Shown here: piece after piece, positions 7,635-16,357 of the stretch | Numbering within the stretch: the stretch's first letter is position 1 | How the letters are laid out: each line of letters begins with the position of its first letter | Origin: Thermoproteota archaeon | Lineage (GTDB): Archaea > Korarchaeota > Korarchaeia > Korarchaeales > Korarchaeaceae | Reading direction: 5' to 3' | Assembly: GCA_026986575.1 (NCBI GenBank) | Contig: JALSOH010000004.1 | Coordinates: forward strand, 1 to 64,000 | Length of the DNA: 64,000 nt | Program-made: the position numbers and the translations under genes | Notes under the pieces: model-generated | The model's input: only the letters and a program-made list of their open reading frames with translations | Told to the model about the DNA's origin: nothing | Databases searched by the model: none

Positions 7635-8828
7635 ATGAACGATGAGGAGATGTTCCGATTTCTCATGGATCTCGTTCGCCTTGATACTAACGCAACAGAG
7701 AGGAAGAACTACTGGGAAGCAGCCCGGATGATAGAGGAGAAGGCAAAAAAGCTAGGATTGAACACCCACATACATGTACACAGGGATGATAGAGGGGAGG
7801 TCCCCAACGTCATAGCGTGGGCCGACGTGGGGGCTGATAAGAACCTCATCCTCCTGTCCCACTATGATGTAGTGCCCGCTAGGGGTCCCTGGAAGCTCGA
7901 CGGCAGGGAGTTCGATCCCTTCGAACCCCAGAGGGTGGGAGGGAGGATATACGGGAGGGGGGCTGCAGATGACAAGTCAGCCATAGTCCTGAGTCTTTCG
8001 GCGGCTAAGAGGATTCTGGATAAGGGATCAGGTAAGTACAACCCTGTAGTAGTTGTGGTAGGAGATGAGGAAGTTGGAGGGACTGGTGTATTCGCTGTGG
8101 CTGAGAAGGGTTTCGAAGAGGTCGGAATAAGGCCCGACAGGGTCGTGGTGATAGATGCAGCTCCCGATTTCGTGGGCATAGGTGCGAGCGGTGTGATCCA
8201 CGGTGAAATAGTCGTGAAGGGAAGGGGAGGCCATGCTGGTAGGCCCTTCGCGGCGATCAACCCAGTTCACCAAGCCATAGCCATAGCCAACGATCTGCTC
8301 ACTGGTTTCTCACAGGAACACGCCTCCAGACTGTCGGTAGTCCCAGCACCCCCAAGATCTCCTGTCCCCAAGCTTTGGGGGAGGTTCAGCCTGACCATAG
8401 TGAGGGCTGGTGACAAGCACAACGTCATACCTCCGGAAGCGATTCTAGGGTTCGATATAAGGTTCATACCGGACGAGAAGAAGGACGACGTGATTGGGAG
8501 GTTCTTGGCTGCCGTCTCCACTGCCGCAATCAAGTTCGGTGCCCAGGTCGAGGTCAGATTCGAGGAGACTCTGAACCCCGGTTGGATGACTCACCCTGAT
8601 CACGAGTTTGTGAAGGAGGTGCTGGACAGCTACGAGAAGTTCTTCGGCAGAAGGGATATAGCCGGATCCCTCGGAGGAAATGATGGGTTCGTGTTCGCAG
8701 GCAAGGGCATACCAACGGTCTCCGTTGGAACAATAGAGGTAGAAAGCAGGGCTCATGGCGACTTGGAGAACGTCAAGGAGGACATAGTGATCAGGGTCAG
8801 GGACCTGCTGGTGGACCTGATGTCCTGA
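7635..8828 (+). CDS. M20 family metallopeptidase (ArgE/DapE/carboxypeptidase type)
   Basis: A 397-residue cytosolic di-zinc hydrolase. Visible motifs are LLSHYDVVPARG (zinc His, about residue 76), GRGAADDKS (bridging Asp, about 107), GDEEVGGTG (catalytic Glu and zinc Glu, about 142), and a late His in RAHGDLENVKED. The internal HAGRPFAAINP segment marks the dimerisation domain. The substrate could be an N-acyl amino acid, dipeptide or succinyl-diaminopimelate analogue; sequence alone does not decide. It is divergent from adk, leaderless from its own TATA box, and not in an operon. Confidence 0.9.
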   Translation: MNDEEMFRFLMDLVRLDTNATERKNYWEAARMIEEKAKKLGLNTHIHVHRDDRGEVPNVIAWADVGADKNLILLSHYDVVPARGPWKLDGREFDPFEPQRVGGRIYGRGAADDKSAIVLSLSAAKRILDKGSGKYNPVVVVVGDEEVGGTGVFAVAEKGFEEVGIRPDRVVVIDAAPDFVGIGASGVIHGEIVVKGRGGHAGRPFAAINPVHQAIAIANDLLTGFSQEHASRLSVVPAPPRSPVPKLWGRFSLTIVRAGDKHNVIPPEAILGFDIRFIPDEKKDDVIGRFLAAVSTAAIKFGAQVEVRFEETLNPGWMTHPDHEFVKEVLDSYEKFFGRRDIAGSLGGNDGFVFAGKGIPTVSVGTIEVESRAHGDLENVKEDIVIRVRDLLVDLMS

Positions 8829-8853
8829 TCTATCCTCCCTCATTGCTCAGTAG

Positions 8854-9150
8854 TCATTTTATTATGAATCTAGGTGGCTCTATCCACTCGCTTCCACACT
8901 TGGGACATTTACTTGGCTTTCGTGGCTTCTTCAGGTTCCTGAACACGTATCCGCACTTCCTGCATATAGGGGGCTCCATCAGGAGCGTCTTCCCGTACTT
9001 GGCCCTAGCCGTCTTCGCAATGTGTTCCAAGTGCCTGTAGATCTCTCTAGTCTCTCTCGGATTCATGCCTAGCTCTCTAGCTATGTCGTCAACAGATAGC
9101 GGTTCCTCCGAGTTCATTAGGAGATCCAGTATCTTCTCCCTGAAACTCAT
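8854..9150 (-). CDS. HTH regulator fused to a C-terminal zinc ribbon (COG3357-like)
   Basis: A 98-residue protein. Residues 1-45 form a winged-helix-like HTH (EKILDLLMNSEEPLSVDDIARELGMN), and residues about 63-90 form a zinc ribbon with CRKCGYVF and CPKCGSEW. The combination is typical of an archaeal family of small predicted transcription regulators. A perfect CCAGCC-TTA-GGCTGG inverted repeat lies directly against its start codon, which suggests autoregulation. It shares a TATA element with the divergent formyl-THF ligase gene, so that gene may be its target. Target ligand is unknown. Confidence 0.85.
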   Translation of the reverse strand: MSFREKILDLLMNSEEPLSVDDIARELGMNPRETREIYRHLEHIAKTARAKYGKTLLMEPPICRKCGYVFRNLKKPRKPSKCPKCGSEWIEPPRFIIK

Positions 9151-9165
9151 CCAGCCTTAGGCTGG
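9151..9165. promoter_or_regulatory. Palindromic operator next to the HTH/Zn-ribbon start
   Basis: CCAGCCTTAGGCTGG is a perfect six-base inverted repeat with a three-base spacer ending one base before the ATG of the minus-strand regulator gene and lying between its TATA box and start codon. A dimeric HTH protein bound here would cover the transcription start. Function is inferred from position. Confidence 0.55.
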
Positions 9166-9170
9166 GATCA

Positions 9171-9180
9171 TTATTTAAGC
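9171..9180. promoter_or_regulatory. Shared bidirectional TATA element
   Basis: TTATTTAAGC is centred about 27 bases before the plus-strand GTG at 9202 and about 25 bases before the minus-strand ATG at 9150. No other TATA-like sequence lies in this 51-base gap, so one near-symmetric box appears to serve both leaderless genes. Confidence 0.55.
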
Positions 9181-9201
9181 TAGTTAGGGGGGCTCCGATC
9201 G

Positions 9202-9912
9202 GTGGATGTGAAGGAGGAAAAGAGAAGGATCAGAGAGATGGTCTGGAAGAGGCTGGAGGAGGGAGGGGTGGCTCTCTTTCCGAAGCCCATACGGGGGCGT
9301 ATTCCCAACTTCAAAGGGGCGGAGAGGGCCGCCATCAACCTCACCCTCCAGCCCGAATGGAGGTCCGCTGAGGTCGTGTTCGTCAATCCGGACTCTCCTC
9401 AGAAGTTCGTGAGGATGCTGGGCCTCATGCAGGGGAAACTCGTGATAATGGCGACCCCTAGGCTGAGGGAGGGTTTCCTTATTCTTGATCCCAGGGAGAT
9501 AGTTCCGGCGAATTATGAGCGAGCGGCCACAATCAGGGGCGCCTTCAAGTACGGGAGGAAGGTGGGCCTCGACCTGCCTCGCATCGACATGAAGGTCACA
9601 GGATCAGTAGCCGTTGACCTGAAGGGAGGCAGGCTGGGTAAGGGACACGGATTCTCCGACATCGAGTATGGCATCTTGGGGGAGATCGGTGCCATAGCGG
9701 AGGATACGCCGGTGGCGACCACGGTGCACGAGCTTCAGATAGTCGAGAGGGTTCCGAGGGAGGAGCACGATATGCCAGTGTATCTGATAGCCACGCCGGA
9801 GAGGGTTGTGAGGACCGGTACTAGGGGAAAGCCCCGCATACTATGGGACGAGCTGGACGAACGTTTGTTATCCGAGATACCTCTGCTGATCCTCCTCAGG
9901 GAGAGGGGCTGA
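9202..9912 (+). CDS. 5-formyltetrahydrofolate cyclo-ligase family protein
   Basis: A 236-residue protein of the COG0212 family, which converts 5-formyl-THF (or a related folate) to the methenyl form with ATP. Indicators are an N-terminal KRRIREMVWKRLEEGGVALFPKP, a central phosphate/folate segment GGRLGKGHGFSDIEYGIL (about residues 144-161), and the C-terminal HELQIV followed by VRTGTRGKPRILWDEL. It starts at GTG (9202) with a second GTG two codons later. Archaeal members may act on other pterins. It is divergent from the HTH regulator and overlaps the 3' end of the Lrp gene by 17 bases. Confidence 0.82.
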   Translation: MDVKEEKRRIREMVWKRLEEGGVALFPKPIRGRIPNFKGAERAAINLTLQPEWRSAEVVFVNPDSPQKFVRMLGLMQGKLVIMATPRLREGFLILDPREIVPANYERAATIRGAFKYGRKVGLDLPRIDMKVTGSVAVDLKGGRLGKGHGFSDIEYGILGEIGAIAEDTPVATTVHELQIVERVPREEHDMPVYLIATPERVVRTGTRGKPRILWDELDERLLSEIPLLILLRERG

Positions 9913-10402
9913 AGACCTTGCTCATGGGGAAGAGGCCCTCGTGCGGGCTCTTGAGGACCATGAGGGTATGGGTTCTCTCCACATCCGGATGCCTCGCCAG
10001 CTCATTAACGAGGAACCTCGTCAATTCGTCCATGTTGCGGGCCCTCACCTTGAGCAAGATGTCATAATCGCCTGTGATTATGTGAGCCTCTTCTATCCAA
10101 GGGAGGTCGGGCCTCGATTCGGATTCGGCTGCTATGTTCTCTATGAAGATTTCCTGATTGGATTTATCGCCCACCGGCTTTCCCCTCCTTATCTGAACTA
10201 GGACGAAGGCAGTTAGCTGATATCCAAGCTTCTTGTAGTTGATTATCGCTGTGAATCCCTTCACATACCCTGATTCGACCAGCTTCTTGAATCTGGAGGT
10301 CAAGGTGGTCCTAGGAGCCTTCACCCTTTTCGCAAGCTCGGTCAGGGTAATCCTCCCATTCCTTATAATCTCGTCAAGTATGCGGGCATCCAGTTCGTCC
10401 AT
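9896..10402 (-). CDS. Lrp/AsnC family transcriptional regulator
   Basis: A 168-residue DNA-binding protein: N-terminal HTH (DELDARILDEIIRNGRITLTELAKRV, residues 2-27, then the recognition helix APRTTLTSRFKKL) and a C-terminal RAM domain (ITGDYDILLKVRARNMDELTRFL) that forms dimers or octamers and may bind an amino acid. It is leaderless: a TATA box, CCAAATTTTAATTT at 10423-10436 on the minus strand, lies 27 bases before the ATG. It follows feoB but has its own promoter. Target genes are not evident. Confidence 0.93.
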   Translation of the reverse strand: MDELDARILDEIIRNGRITLTELAKRVKAPRTTLTSRFKKLVESGYVKGFTAIINYKKLGYQLTAFVLVQIRRGKPVGDKSNQEIFIENIAAESESRPDLPWIEEAHIITGDYDILLKVRARNMDELTRFLVNELARHPDVERTHTLMVLKSPHEGLFPMSKVFSPSP

Positions 10403-10422
10403 CGAGTTTTATGACGGCTGTG

Positions 10423-10436
10423 AAATTAAAATTTGG
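10423..10436 (-). promoter_or_regulatory. TATA box of the Lrp gene
   Basis: CCAAATTTTAATTT on the minus strand, centred about 27 bases before ATG 10402. The TTTTAATTT stretch also follows the feoB stop directly and could end feoAB transcription. Confidence 0.5.
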
Positions 10437-10439
10437 TCC

Positions 10440-12536
10440 TCAAGAGAAGCCCATCAAAATGCCAACCCAGTACGCTGTGCCGGCCAGCAGGAGCGCCAGC
10501 GCTATCTCGATTGCCACCGTTAACAAGACGTATTTCCCTATTCTCAGCTCGGAAAAGAGTGCTGCTACAGTTGCGAGGCAGGGTACATAGTAGTTCATCG
10601 CTAGGGCCATGGAAACCGCTTTCAGAGGGGTTATACCCATAGACCTTAGGGCTTCCACAGGATCAGCTGCTCCTGTTATACTGGAGAAGGTTATAAGGAG
10701 CCCTTCCTTCGCCACAAATCCTACCTCAAAGGCTAGAGCGTACTTCCAATCGGGCAACCCTATAAGGGAGGTCACCGGGGTCAGCAGGTTACCTAGGATA
10801 GCCGCGTAACTCTTGGATATGTCTCCCTGTGACAGATAGCCAGTAGGTCCGAAATTCAGTAGGAACCACGTGACTACTCCAAGGACGAATATGAGCAATC
10901 CCGCCTTCTTCACGAAGTGCTCCGTGTTGCTCCTAGCATACCACCATATGACCCTGAGGCTGGGCCGGTGGTACGGTGGGAGCTCCATGACCAAGTCGGG
11001 GGCATACTCCACCTTGAACAAGAACTTGTTCAGGAGCTTCGATGTCAGTAGGTATAGAACGAAACTCAAGAGATACACGGAGACGGTCAGAGCCGACTGC
11101 TCCAAGGGGTTCGTGAACGCAGCGGAAGCGAGTGCCAGCAGCACGAGGAGGCGGGCCTGGCAGGGGATTAGGGGTGAGGCCATGGATGTGACCATCCTCT
11201 CCCGGTCATCGTCCATAGCCCGGGTGGACACCACTGCCGCCACGCTGCATCCCATGCCTAAGGCTGCTGGGAAGAAGGCCCTACCGCTCAGTCCGAATCT
11301 CCTGAATAGGTTATCGAGGGACACAGCTGCCCTAGGGAAGAGTCCACTGTCCTGCATGGCACCAAGAAACACATAGGCCATGAGGAGGAGGGGGATGAAG
11401 GACGCGAGCGTGCCGATGCTTCCTATTATGCCGTCTGAGATGAGGCCCACCAGCCAGTCAGCATACCCCATAGGGGTCAGCCAATCCGAGATTGCGGAGG
11501 ACAGCCAGTCGAAGAAAGAGCCCAATATACCGGATAAGCTGTACTCCTCTATTAGAGCGGCCAGTTCAGTATATCCCATGTGGTCGAAGAGTATGTTGAG
11601 CGGGAAACCGGTATTGACCGCGAATATCAGGAAGAATGTGAACAGGATCAGGAGGACGGACGATATGGGGCCTGTCACTGGGTGGAGCATCAGCTGATCC
11701 AGTTTCTCGGTGAGGGTGGGGGCAGCTAGCCTCACCCTAGTCACGGTGGAGCTGACAATCTCGTCTATCAGCGAATAACGGGAACTTATGGCTATCCTCT
11801 CCGGATCCTCTCCCAGCTCAATCCTAGCCCGTTCCCTGATGGAGCGCACTTTACCAGCCAGTTCAGGATCCTCCTTACTTAGCTCATCTAGAAGGACTTC
11901 GTCTCCCTCTAGGAGGCGAACAGCAGCCCAACGACACGGATATTTCTTAAGAATACCTCTCTCCCTGAGTAACCTTTCCACCTCATGGATGAAGGGTTCC
12001 AGTCCGTTGTAATCGACCTTAAGAGGTAGGATCCTCATCCTTCCTTGGGCTACATCCAGTATCCTGTCCAAGAGAACGCCCAAGCCGATACCTTTCAGGG
12101 CGGAAACCGGGACGACCGGGACTCCCAGCTTGGATTCCAGTCCCTCTATATCTATATGTATCCCTCTCTTCTCAGCGGCATCCATCATGTTCAACGCTAT
12201 CACAGCCTTCTGGTAGAGCTCAAGGGCCATCACCGCGAAGTACAGGGACTTCTCTAAGGAAGTGGCATCCACAACTATGACGATGACATCCGGCTTCTCC
12301 TCGACTATGAATTCCCTTGCTATCCTCTCCCCTATATCCTGGGCCGAGAGGCTGTACGTTCCCGGGAGGTCAACTATCCTCAGGACCACTCCGTGGTGTT
12401 CCGTCCTACCCTCCGCCCTCTGGAGAGTTACTCCCGGCCAATTAGCGACATGGACATCGCCTCCCGTTATCCTGTTGAAGAGGGTACTCTTACCCACGTT
12501 TGGAGATCCCGCCAGCGCTACCAGCACCTCGCTCAC
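10440..12536 (-). CDS. feoB: Ferrous iron transporter FeoB
   Basis: A 698-residue inner-membrane Fe(II) transporter with an N-terminal GTPase. G1 is GSPNVGKS (residues 10-17), G3 DLPG (56-59) and G4 NMMD (116-119). A helical GDI-like region follows, then two gate domains (the motif GMGCSVAAVVSTRAM is in the first) and about eight to ten membrane segments. The start GTG overlaps the feoA stop in a GTGA, so the two are translationally coupled. No FeoC gene follows. Expression is probably iron-repressed through the DtxR/IdeR-type box upstream of feoA. Confidence 0.96.
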   Translation of the reverse strand: MSEVLVALAGSPNVGKSTLFNRITGGDVHVANWPGVTLQRAEGRTEHHGVVLRIVDLPGTYSLSAQDIGERIAREFIVEEKPDVIVIVVDATSLEKSLYFAVMALELYQKAVIALNMMDAAEKRGIHIDIEGLESKLGVPVVPVSALKGIGLGVLLDRILDVAQGRMRILPLKVDYNGLEPFIHEVERLLRERGILKKYPCRWAAVRLLEGDEVLLDELSKEDPELAGKVRSIRERARIELGEDPERIAISSRYSLIDEIVSSTVTRVRLAAPTLTEKLDQLMLHPVTGPISSVLLILFTFFLIFAVNTGFPLNILFDHMGYTELAALIEEYSLSGILGSFFDWLSSAISDWLTPMGYADWLVGLISDGIIGSIGTLASFIPLLLMAYVFLGAMQDSGLFPRAAVSLDNLFRRFGLSGRAFFPAALGMGCSVAAVVSTRAMDDDRERMVTSMASPLIPCQARLLVLLALASAAFTNPLEQSALTVSVYLLSFVLYLLTSKLLNKFLFKVEYAPDLVMELPPYHRPSLRVIWWYARSNTEHFVKKAGLLIFVLGVVTWFLLNFGPTGYLSQGDISKSYAAILGNLLTPVTSLIGLPDWKYALAFEVGFVAKEGLLITFSSITGAADPVEALRSMGITPLKAVSMALAMNYYVPCLATVAALFSELRIGKYVLLTVAIEIALALLLAGTAYWVGILMGFS

Positions 12537-12769
12537 GGGATCACCTCCACCCAGACGCGGGAGGCGACATTCCTCCCCAAGGCCAAGGTCATCCCCCTGA
12601 CCCTGAGGACGACGGGTCCTAGTGAGTTCGAGATAACCTCCACCACTTCCCCGGGGAGGAGGCCCAGCTCCATCAACCTCCTAGCCTTCCCTCTGCCCAC
12701 ATTCATCGTTATAATGCGACCTCTCTGACCTGGTCTCAAAGCGATGAGAGGTAGTAGGTTTCCATCCAT
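12533..12769 (-). CDS. feoA: FeoA SH3-like protein
   Basis: A 78-residue protein with the SH3-like FeoA fold: LIALRPGQRGRIITMNVGRGKARRLMELGLLPG followed by VVEVISNSLGPVVLRVRGMTLALGR. It assists FeoB in ferrous iron uptake. ATG 12769 is chosen because GGAGGGGAGGAGG ends four bases before it; the frame has a GTG at 12790, but that would lie between the operator and the binding site. It is the first gene of feoAB. Confidence 0.93.
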   Translation of the reverse strand: MDGNLLPLIALRPGQRGRIITMNVGRGKARRLMELGLLPGEVVEVISNSLGPVVLRVRGMTLALGRNVASRVWVEVIP

Positions 12770-12790
12770 TGCCTCCTCCCCTCCGAGCAC

Positions 12791-12810
12791 AAGTTAGGCT
12801 AACCTAACTT
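12791..12810. promoter_or_regulatory. DtxR/IdeR-type iron box upstream of feoAB
   Basis: AAGTTAGGCTAACCTAACTT is a perfect eight-base inverted repeat with a CTAA spacer. Compared with the IdeR consensus TTAGGTTAGGCTAACCTAA, the last 15 bases match without a break. It is 21 bases before the feoA ATG and about 30 bases after the TATA box, so it covers the predicted transcription start, the position for an iron-loaded repressor. The regulator gene itself is not in the window. Confidence 0.8.
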
Positions 12811-12826
12811 CTAGGGGAGTTCATTG

Positions 12827-12834
12827 CTTTAAAA
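12827..12834 (-). promoter_or_regulatory. TATA box of feoAB
   Basis: TTTTAAAG on the minus strand, inside the last codons of the upstream helicase gene. The distance places transcription start within the 12791-12810 iron box. Confidence 0.55.
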
Positions 12835-14670
12835 TTTCGCGCCCTTCCTACGCCGAGAAGAGACAGGTAATCCCCTCCTCCTCATCCTAGATAGCCTCTC
12901 CTCGATTGTTCCCTTAGTAACTATCTCGTAAACATCTGCTACCTTCCCAGGAGCTCCTCTCACAACCCTTCCGACTCTCTGAGCCATTTGTCTCCTAGAA
13001 CCAGAACCGCTGACTATGATTGCCACATCGGCGTCAGGCACATCGATGCCCTCATCCAGTACGCGGGTTGTCACTATTATGTTCACATCACCCCTCCTGA
13101 ACCTGTCGAATATCTCGGCCCTGTTAGTCGTCTTGCCTATCAGAAGCTCGACCCTGTAACCTAGCTCCTTGGCTCTCCTGTATATCTCCTCGGCCTGATC
13201 TATGTACTCGGTGAATATGAGTATCTTCCTCCCCTCAAGGTCTCTCAGCAGATCCAGCACCTTCCCTATCTTAGCTCTCGCTTTGAGAGCGTACTTCTTC
13301 TCGATCATCCTCCTCTCCTCCTCGCTTCTGGCCGTCAGTATCTCCCTCGACATCCGTCTCCTCTCTTCGGGGGAGAGCTCCACATATATCACGTGGTGTC
13401 TCACCGGAGCTAGGAATCCCATGGAGAGGAGCTGCTCGTAGTCTACCTTGTAAACGACCTCCCCGGATGTGAGGAATATGAGGTGATGGTTCCCGTCCGC
13501 CCTCTCCGGGGTGGCGGACAAACCCAGCCTGTACTTGGCTTTAGCCTTGAAAGCTATCTCCTTGAACGTGGCAGCCGGTACATGGTGGACCTCATCGAAG
13601 ATGATCAGACTGAACTTGTCGAATATCCCCTCTATGTGCTTGGCCACGGAGTTGTAGATTCCCACCGTGATCGGCCTTACCTCCTTCTTCCTCCCCGTGA
13701 AGATCCCTGGCTTGAAGGAGAGTTTCTCGCTTATCAGTTCGAACCACTGCTTCGCGAGCTCTTCGGTCACCACGCAGATCAAGGTGCTTTTCGAGGTCCT
13801 GAAGATCGCTTCTAGGCCCACATAAGTCTTGCCAGCTCCAGTAGGCATGACCACGGTGCCGAACCTCCCGTTCCTCTCCCAGCTGTCGACAGCCCGCTTC
13901 TGGAAGTCGTAGAGGGAGAAGTCCTTGTAGAGGGCCACATCCTGATCGGGCCAGTTCACCTCATCTGAGACTGAGTAGTTGTACCTCTTGGCTATGTCCT
14001 GAACTCTGTGATGCATGAAAAAGGGCCCTTCGAACGTAGTGTAGCTCTTCCTCTTCAACACGGTGAGCTCCTTTACTTGAACGTCTTTTAGGGTCCTCAC
14101 GTAGTATTTCACCTTGGAGGCGAGTTCCAAGCTGCTTATGATACCTTCTTCAGGGTATGGTATCTCTATGACCATCTTCCTGCCTGCATCCCTAAGGATC
14201 ACCACTCTCTTGGATGAGAATAGAGATTCCAGCTTCTTCAGATGCTCTTCCAAGTAATAGCCATTTATGGAGCCTAGGACGATGTCGTATGCCTTGAGGG
14301 GTCCCTCCCTAGATATGATCCTCTCCACCTCTCTCAGGTCAAGTAGAGCCAGCCCTCCCTCCATTCTGAAAGGTCTTCTGACCTCTCCGCATGGGAGAAA
14401 TGCGAAATAGCCCTTATCCATCATCTCTCCCAGCTTCACATCCACCTCAGCCTTGAACTCCTCCAGTTCTCTCCTAATTTCTTCATCCGGCACGTGAAAG
14501 AACTCTACTAGGACATCCCAATTAGAGCACAGGGCTTTCCTCGGATCGAATATCCAAGTCTTGGCCGAGGGATCGAAGCGACATACGGACTTGACCTTCT
14601 CCTTCACCTCGTTGAAGAGGTGATCGGGAACTGATCTTTCGTATATCTTACCGCCTACCTTGACCCTCAC
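12829..14670 (-). CDS. XPB/Ssl2-type DNA helicase
   Basis: A 613-residue superfamily 2 helicase. An N-terminal domain (residues 1-240) with no clear catalytic motif precedes the Q-like LYDFQKRAVDSWERNGRFGTVV segment and motif I MPTGAGKT (about 275), motif II FDEVHH (about 358) and motif III LSATPERADG (about 387). The second RecA domain has ILIFTEYIDQAEEIYRRA and motif VI AQRVGRVVRG (about 557). The family acts in nucleotide excision repair and transcription with Bax1; no Bax1 gene is adjacent here. It starts at GTG, seven bases after the GTPase gene stop, so the two are cotranscribed. Confidence 0.9.
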   Translation of the reverse strand: MRVKVGGKIYERSVPDHLFNEVKEKVKSVCRFDPSAKTWIFDPRKALCSNWDVLVEFFHVPDEEIRRELEEFKAEVDVKLGEMMDKGYFAFLPCGEVRRPFRMEGGLALLDLREVERIISREGPLKAYDIVLGSINGYYLEEHLKKLESLFSSKRVVILRDAGRKMVIEIPYPEEGIISSLELASKVKYYVRTLKDVQVKELTVLKRKSYTTFEGPFFMHHRVQDIAKRYNYSVSDEVNWPDQDVALYKDFSLYDFQKRAVDSWERNGRFGTVVMPTGAGKTYVGLEAIFRTSKSTLICVVTEELAKQWFELISEKLSFKPGIFTGRKKEVRPITVGIYNSVAKHIEGIFDKFSLIIFDEVHHVPAATFKEIAFKAKAKYRLGLSATPERADGNHHLIFLTSGEVVYKVDYEQLLSMGFLAPVRHHVIYVELSPEERRRMSREILTARSEEERRMIEKKYALKARAKIGKVLDLLRDLEGRKILIFTEYIDQAEEIYRRAKELGYRVELLIGKTTNRAEIFDRFRRGDVNIIVTTRVLDEGIDVPDADVAIIVSGSGSRRQMAQRVGRVVRGAPGKVADVYEIVTKGTIEERLSRMRRRGLPVSSRRRKGAKF

Positions 14671-14676
14671 TCCTAT

Positions 14677-16245
14677 CTACTCCACTATTCCAGTTATCTT
14701 ACCCAAGCCCTTGGTTCTGCCCTCCCTGAAGACGAATGTATCACCTACCCTCACGTACTCAGGCCTTCTGATGAACCTGAATACCACTTCAGCCTTGTCT
14801 CCCGTCCGGAGGTAGGGTTTCGGTGAATCTATGAGCTTCACGGGCTGTTTTATCGTCCTGAGCTGGATAACCGGCTCATAACCGACTCTGATTGTCGTGG
14901 GATGATGGAGCACCCTTATGTTCGCCCTGAAGGTTCTCACGGCCCTAGGCTTCGCATCCACGTCTAGGAGGACCATCCCCTTCCTGACCTCATCGTAATC
15001 CACGTTGGTAACTGCGAATGTGGCGAACTGGCCCGCGGAGACTCTCTCCACCGAGATCCTGCTCACATGGATAGACTTCACCCTGACGGTTCTGAACGAG
15101 CCGTCGTCGAACGGTCCTAGGAGGGCTCTCTGGCCCACGGAGATAGCACCTGACTCCACTAGCCCGGATACGATCAGTCCCACTCCAGTAACGTTAAACT
15201 TGTCGTCTACGTAGGTGAGGAACGGTTCTCTCTCCTTATCGCTCCAGTTCAGCCTAGGGGGAAGTAGGTTGAGGAACTTCTTGAGTAGATCAAGCCCCTC
15301 ACCTGTGACGTTTGATACGAGGAATATGGGAGTGATCCTTCCGTGAGGCATGTTCCTAGCAGCCACGGCACAGTCATTCTGGTTTTTTACCGGATATGGG
15401 ATTCTATTAACCCCTGGCAGCTTGAGGTACTCGGTGACCTTCCTTATGTTGGAGGAGAGCACCTCTCTAGGTGTCATATCCACTTTCGTGATCACCACGA
15501 AGGATGGGATCTTGAGGGCCACCGAAATGCCCAAGTGCTCCTTGAAGCTACCTATGGGTCCAGCGTTCCCCGCTACGACTATGGCCGTGTAATCCGGCAT
15601 AGAACCCAGCACACCCTTCAGAGTGGTCTTGAGGTACTTCTCGTGGCCGGCCAAGTCCACCAGCGTTATCACCTTGGAGGACCTGAGGTATATCTCGGAC
15701 TCGTTGTATCCCTCCAGCTCATCGTTTACCGATCTTCCCCTGTTATCGAATCCCAAGATGTGATAGGTGACCGAGGAGGATCTCCTGTACTTAAGCTCGT
15801 GGAGATACCTAGCGACCTGGCTCATGGCCAGCCCATCTCCGTCGTCGAGTATGCCGGAGACGAGGACTCCCTTCAGAGTAGACTTGCCAGCATCCACGTT
15901 GCCCAAGAGGGCGATCGATATCTGGATCGGAGGTACATCGACAGTCTTCCTTATCAAGAGCTCATACACGTATCCTCTGGAAGCCTTCTCTCTCCTCACC
16001 ACCATGTACTTTGCTCCCAGACTCTCTACAATCCTGTCCATGACCTCGAATGTCCTCCTAGCCTCGTCCTCGGTCAGTCCCACAGGGAGCCCGTCGTCCG
16101 ATATCCCGAGCTCGTAGAAGGCCTCCCCTCCGCCCTCGTTTAGCCTGTAATTCAGCTGAGTTACGAGTTTGGCGATCCGCTCTTCCGACTGAGGATCGAG
16201 CTTTAGCTTGTACTCTTGATTTCCCTCTTCTCTCTCGGGCCCCAA
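14677..16245 (-). CDS. GTPBP1-like translational GTPase
   Basis: A 522-residue GTPase related to EF-Tu/eEF1A and to eukaryotic GTPBP1/2 (COG5258). G1 is GNVDAGKS (115-122), G3 DLAGHEKY (197-204) and G4 TKVD (253-256). Two beta-barrel domains follow (residues about 345-520), as in EF1A. The N-terminal 100 residues are a family-specific extension. Its exact role in archaea is not known; eukaryotic relatives take part in mRNA surveillance or stalled ribosome rescue. Start TTG 16245 has GGTGGTCC nine bases upstream, and a TATA-like GCATTTTAAG lies at 16283-16292. Confidence 0.88.
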   Translation of the reverse strand: MGPEREEGNQEYKLKLDPQSEERIAKLVTQLNYRLNEGGGEAFYELGISDDGLPVGLTEDEARRTFEVMDRIVESLGAKYMVVRREKASRGYVYELLIRKTVDVPPIQISIALLGNVDAGKSTLKGVLVSGILDDGDGLAMSQVARYLHELKYRRSSSVTYHILGFDNRGRSVNDELEGYNESEIYLRSSKVITLVDLAGHEKYLKTTLKGVLGSMPDYTAIVVAGNAGPIGSFKEHLGISVALKIPSFVVITKVDMTPREVLSSNIRKVTEYLKLPGVNRIPYPVKNQNDCAVAARNMPHGRITPIFLVSNVTGEGLDLLKKFLNLLPPRLNWSDKEREPFLTYVDDKFNVTGVGLIVSGLVESGAISVGQRALLGPFDDGSFRTVRVKSIHVSRISVERVSAGQFATFAVTNVDYDEVRKGMVLLDVDAKPRAVRTFRANIRVLHHPTTIRVGYEPVIQLRTIKQPVKLIDSPKPYLRTGDKAEVVFRFIRRPEYVRVGDTFVFREGRTKGLGKITGIVE

Positions 16246-16357
16246 CCTAAATACGGACCACCTAGGCAGACGACCAGATCCCCTTAAAATGCTTGACCAG
16301 AGCAGGACGGGGAGGGAGAATTAAAAGCTTTTCCTGCTACCTCCTAAGGGTGGTCCG

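Noticed and set aside
16255-16356. An inverted repeat GGACCACC / GGTGGTCC flanking the GTPase-gyaR gap
   Set aside because: Each half is the ribosome binding site of the adjacent divergent gene, which explains the symmetry without a regulatory dyad.
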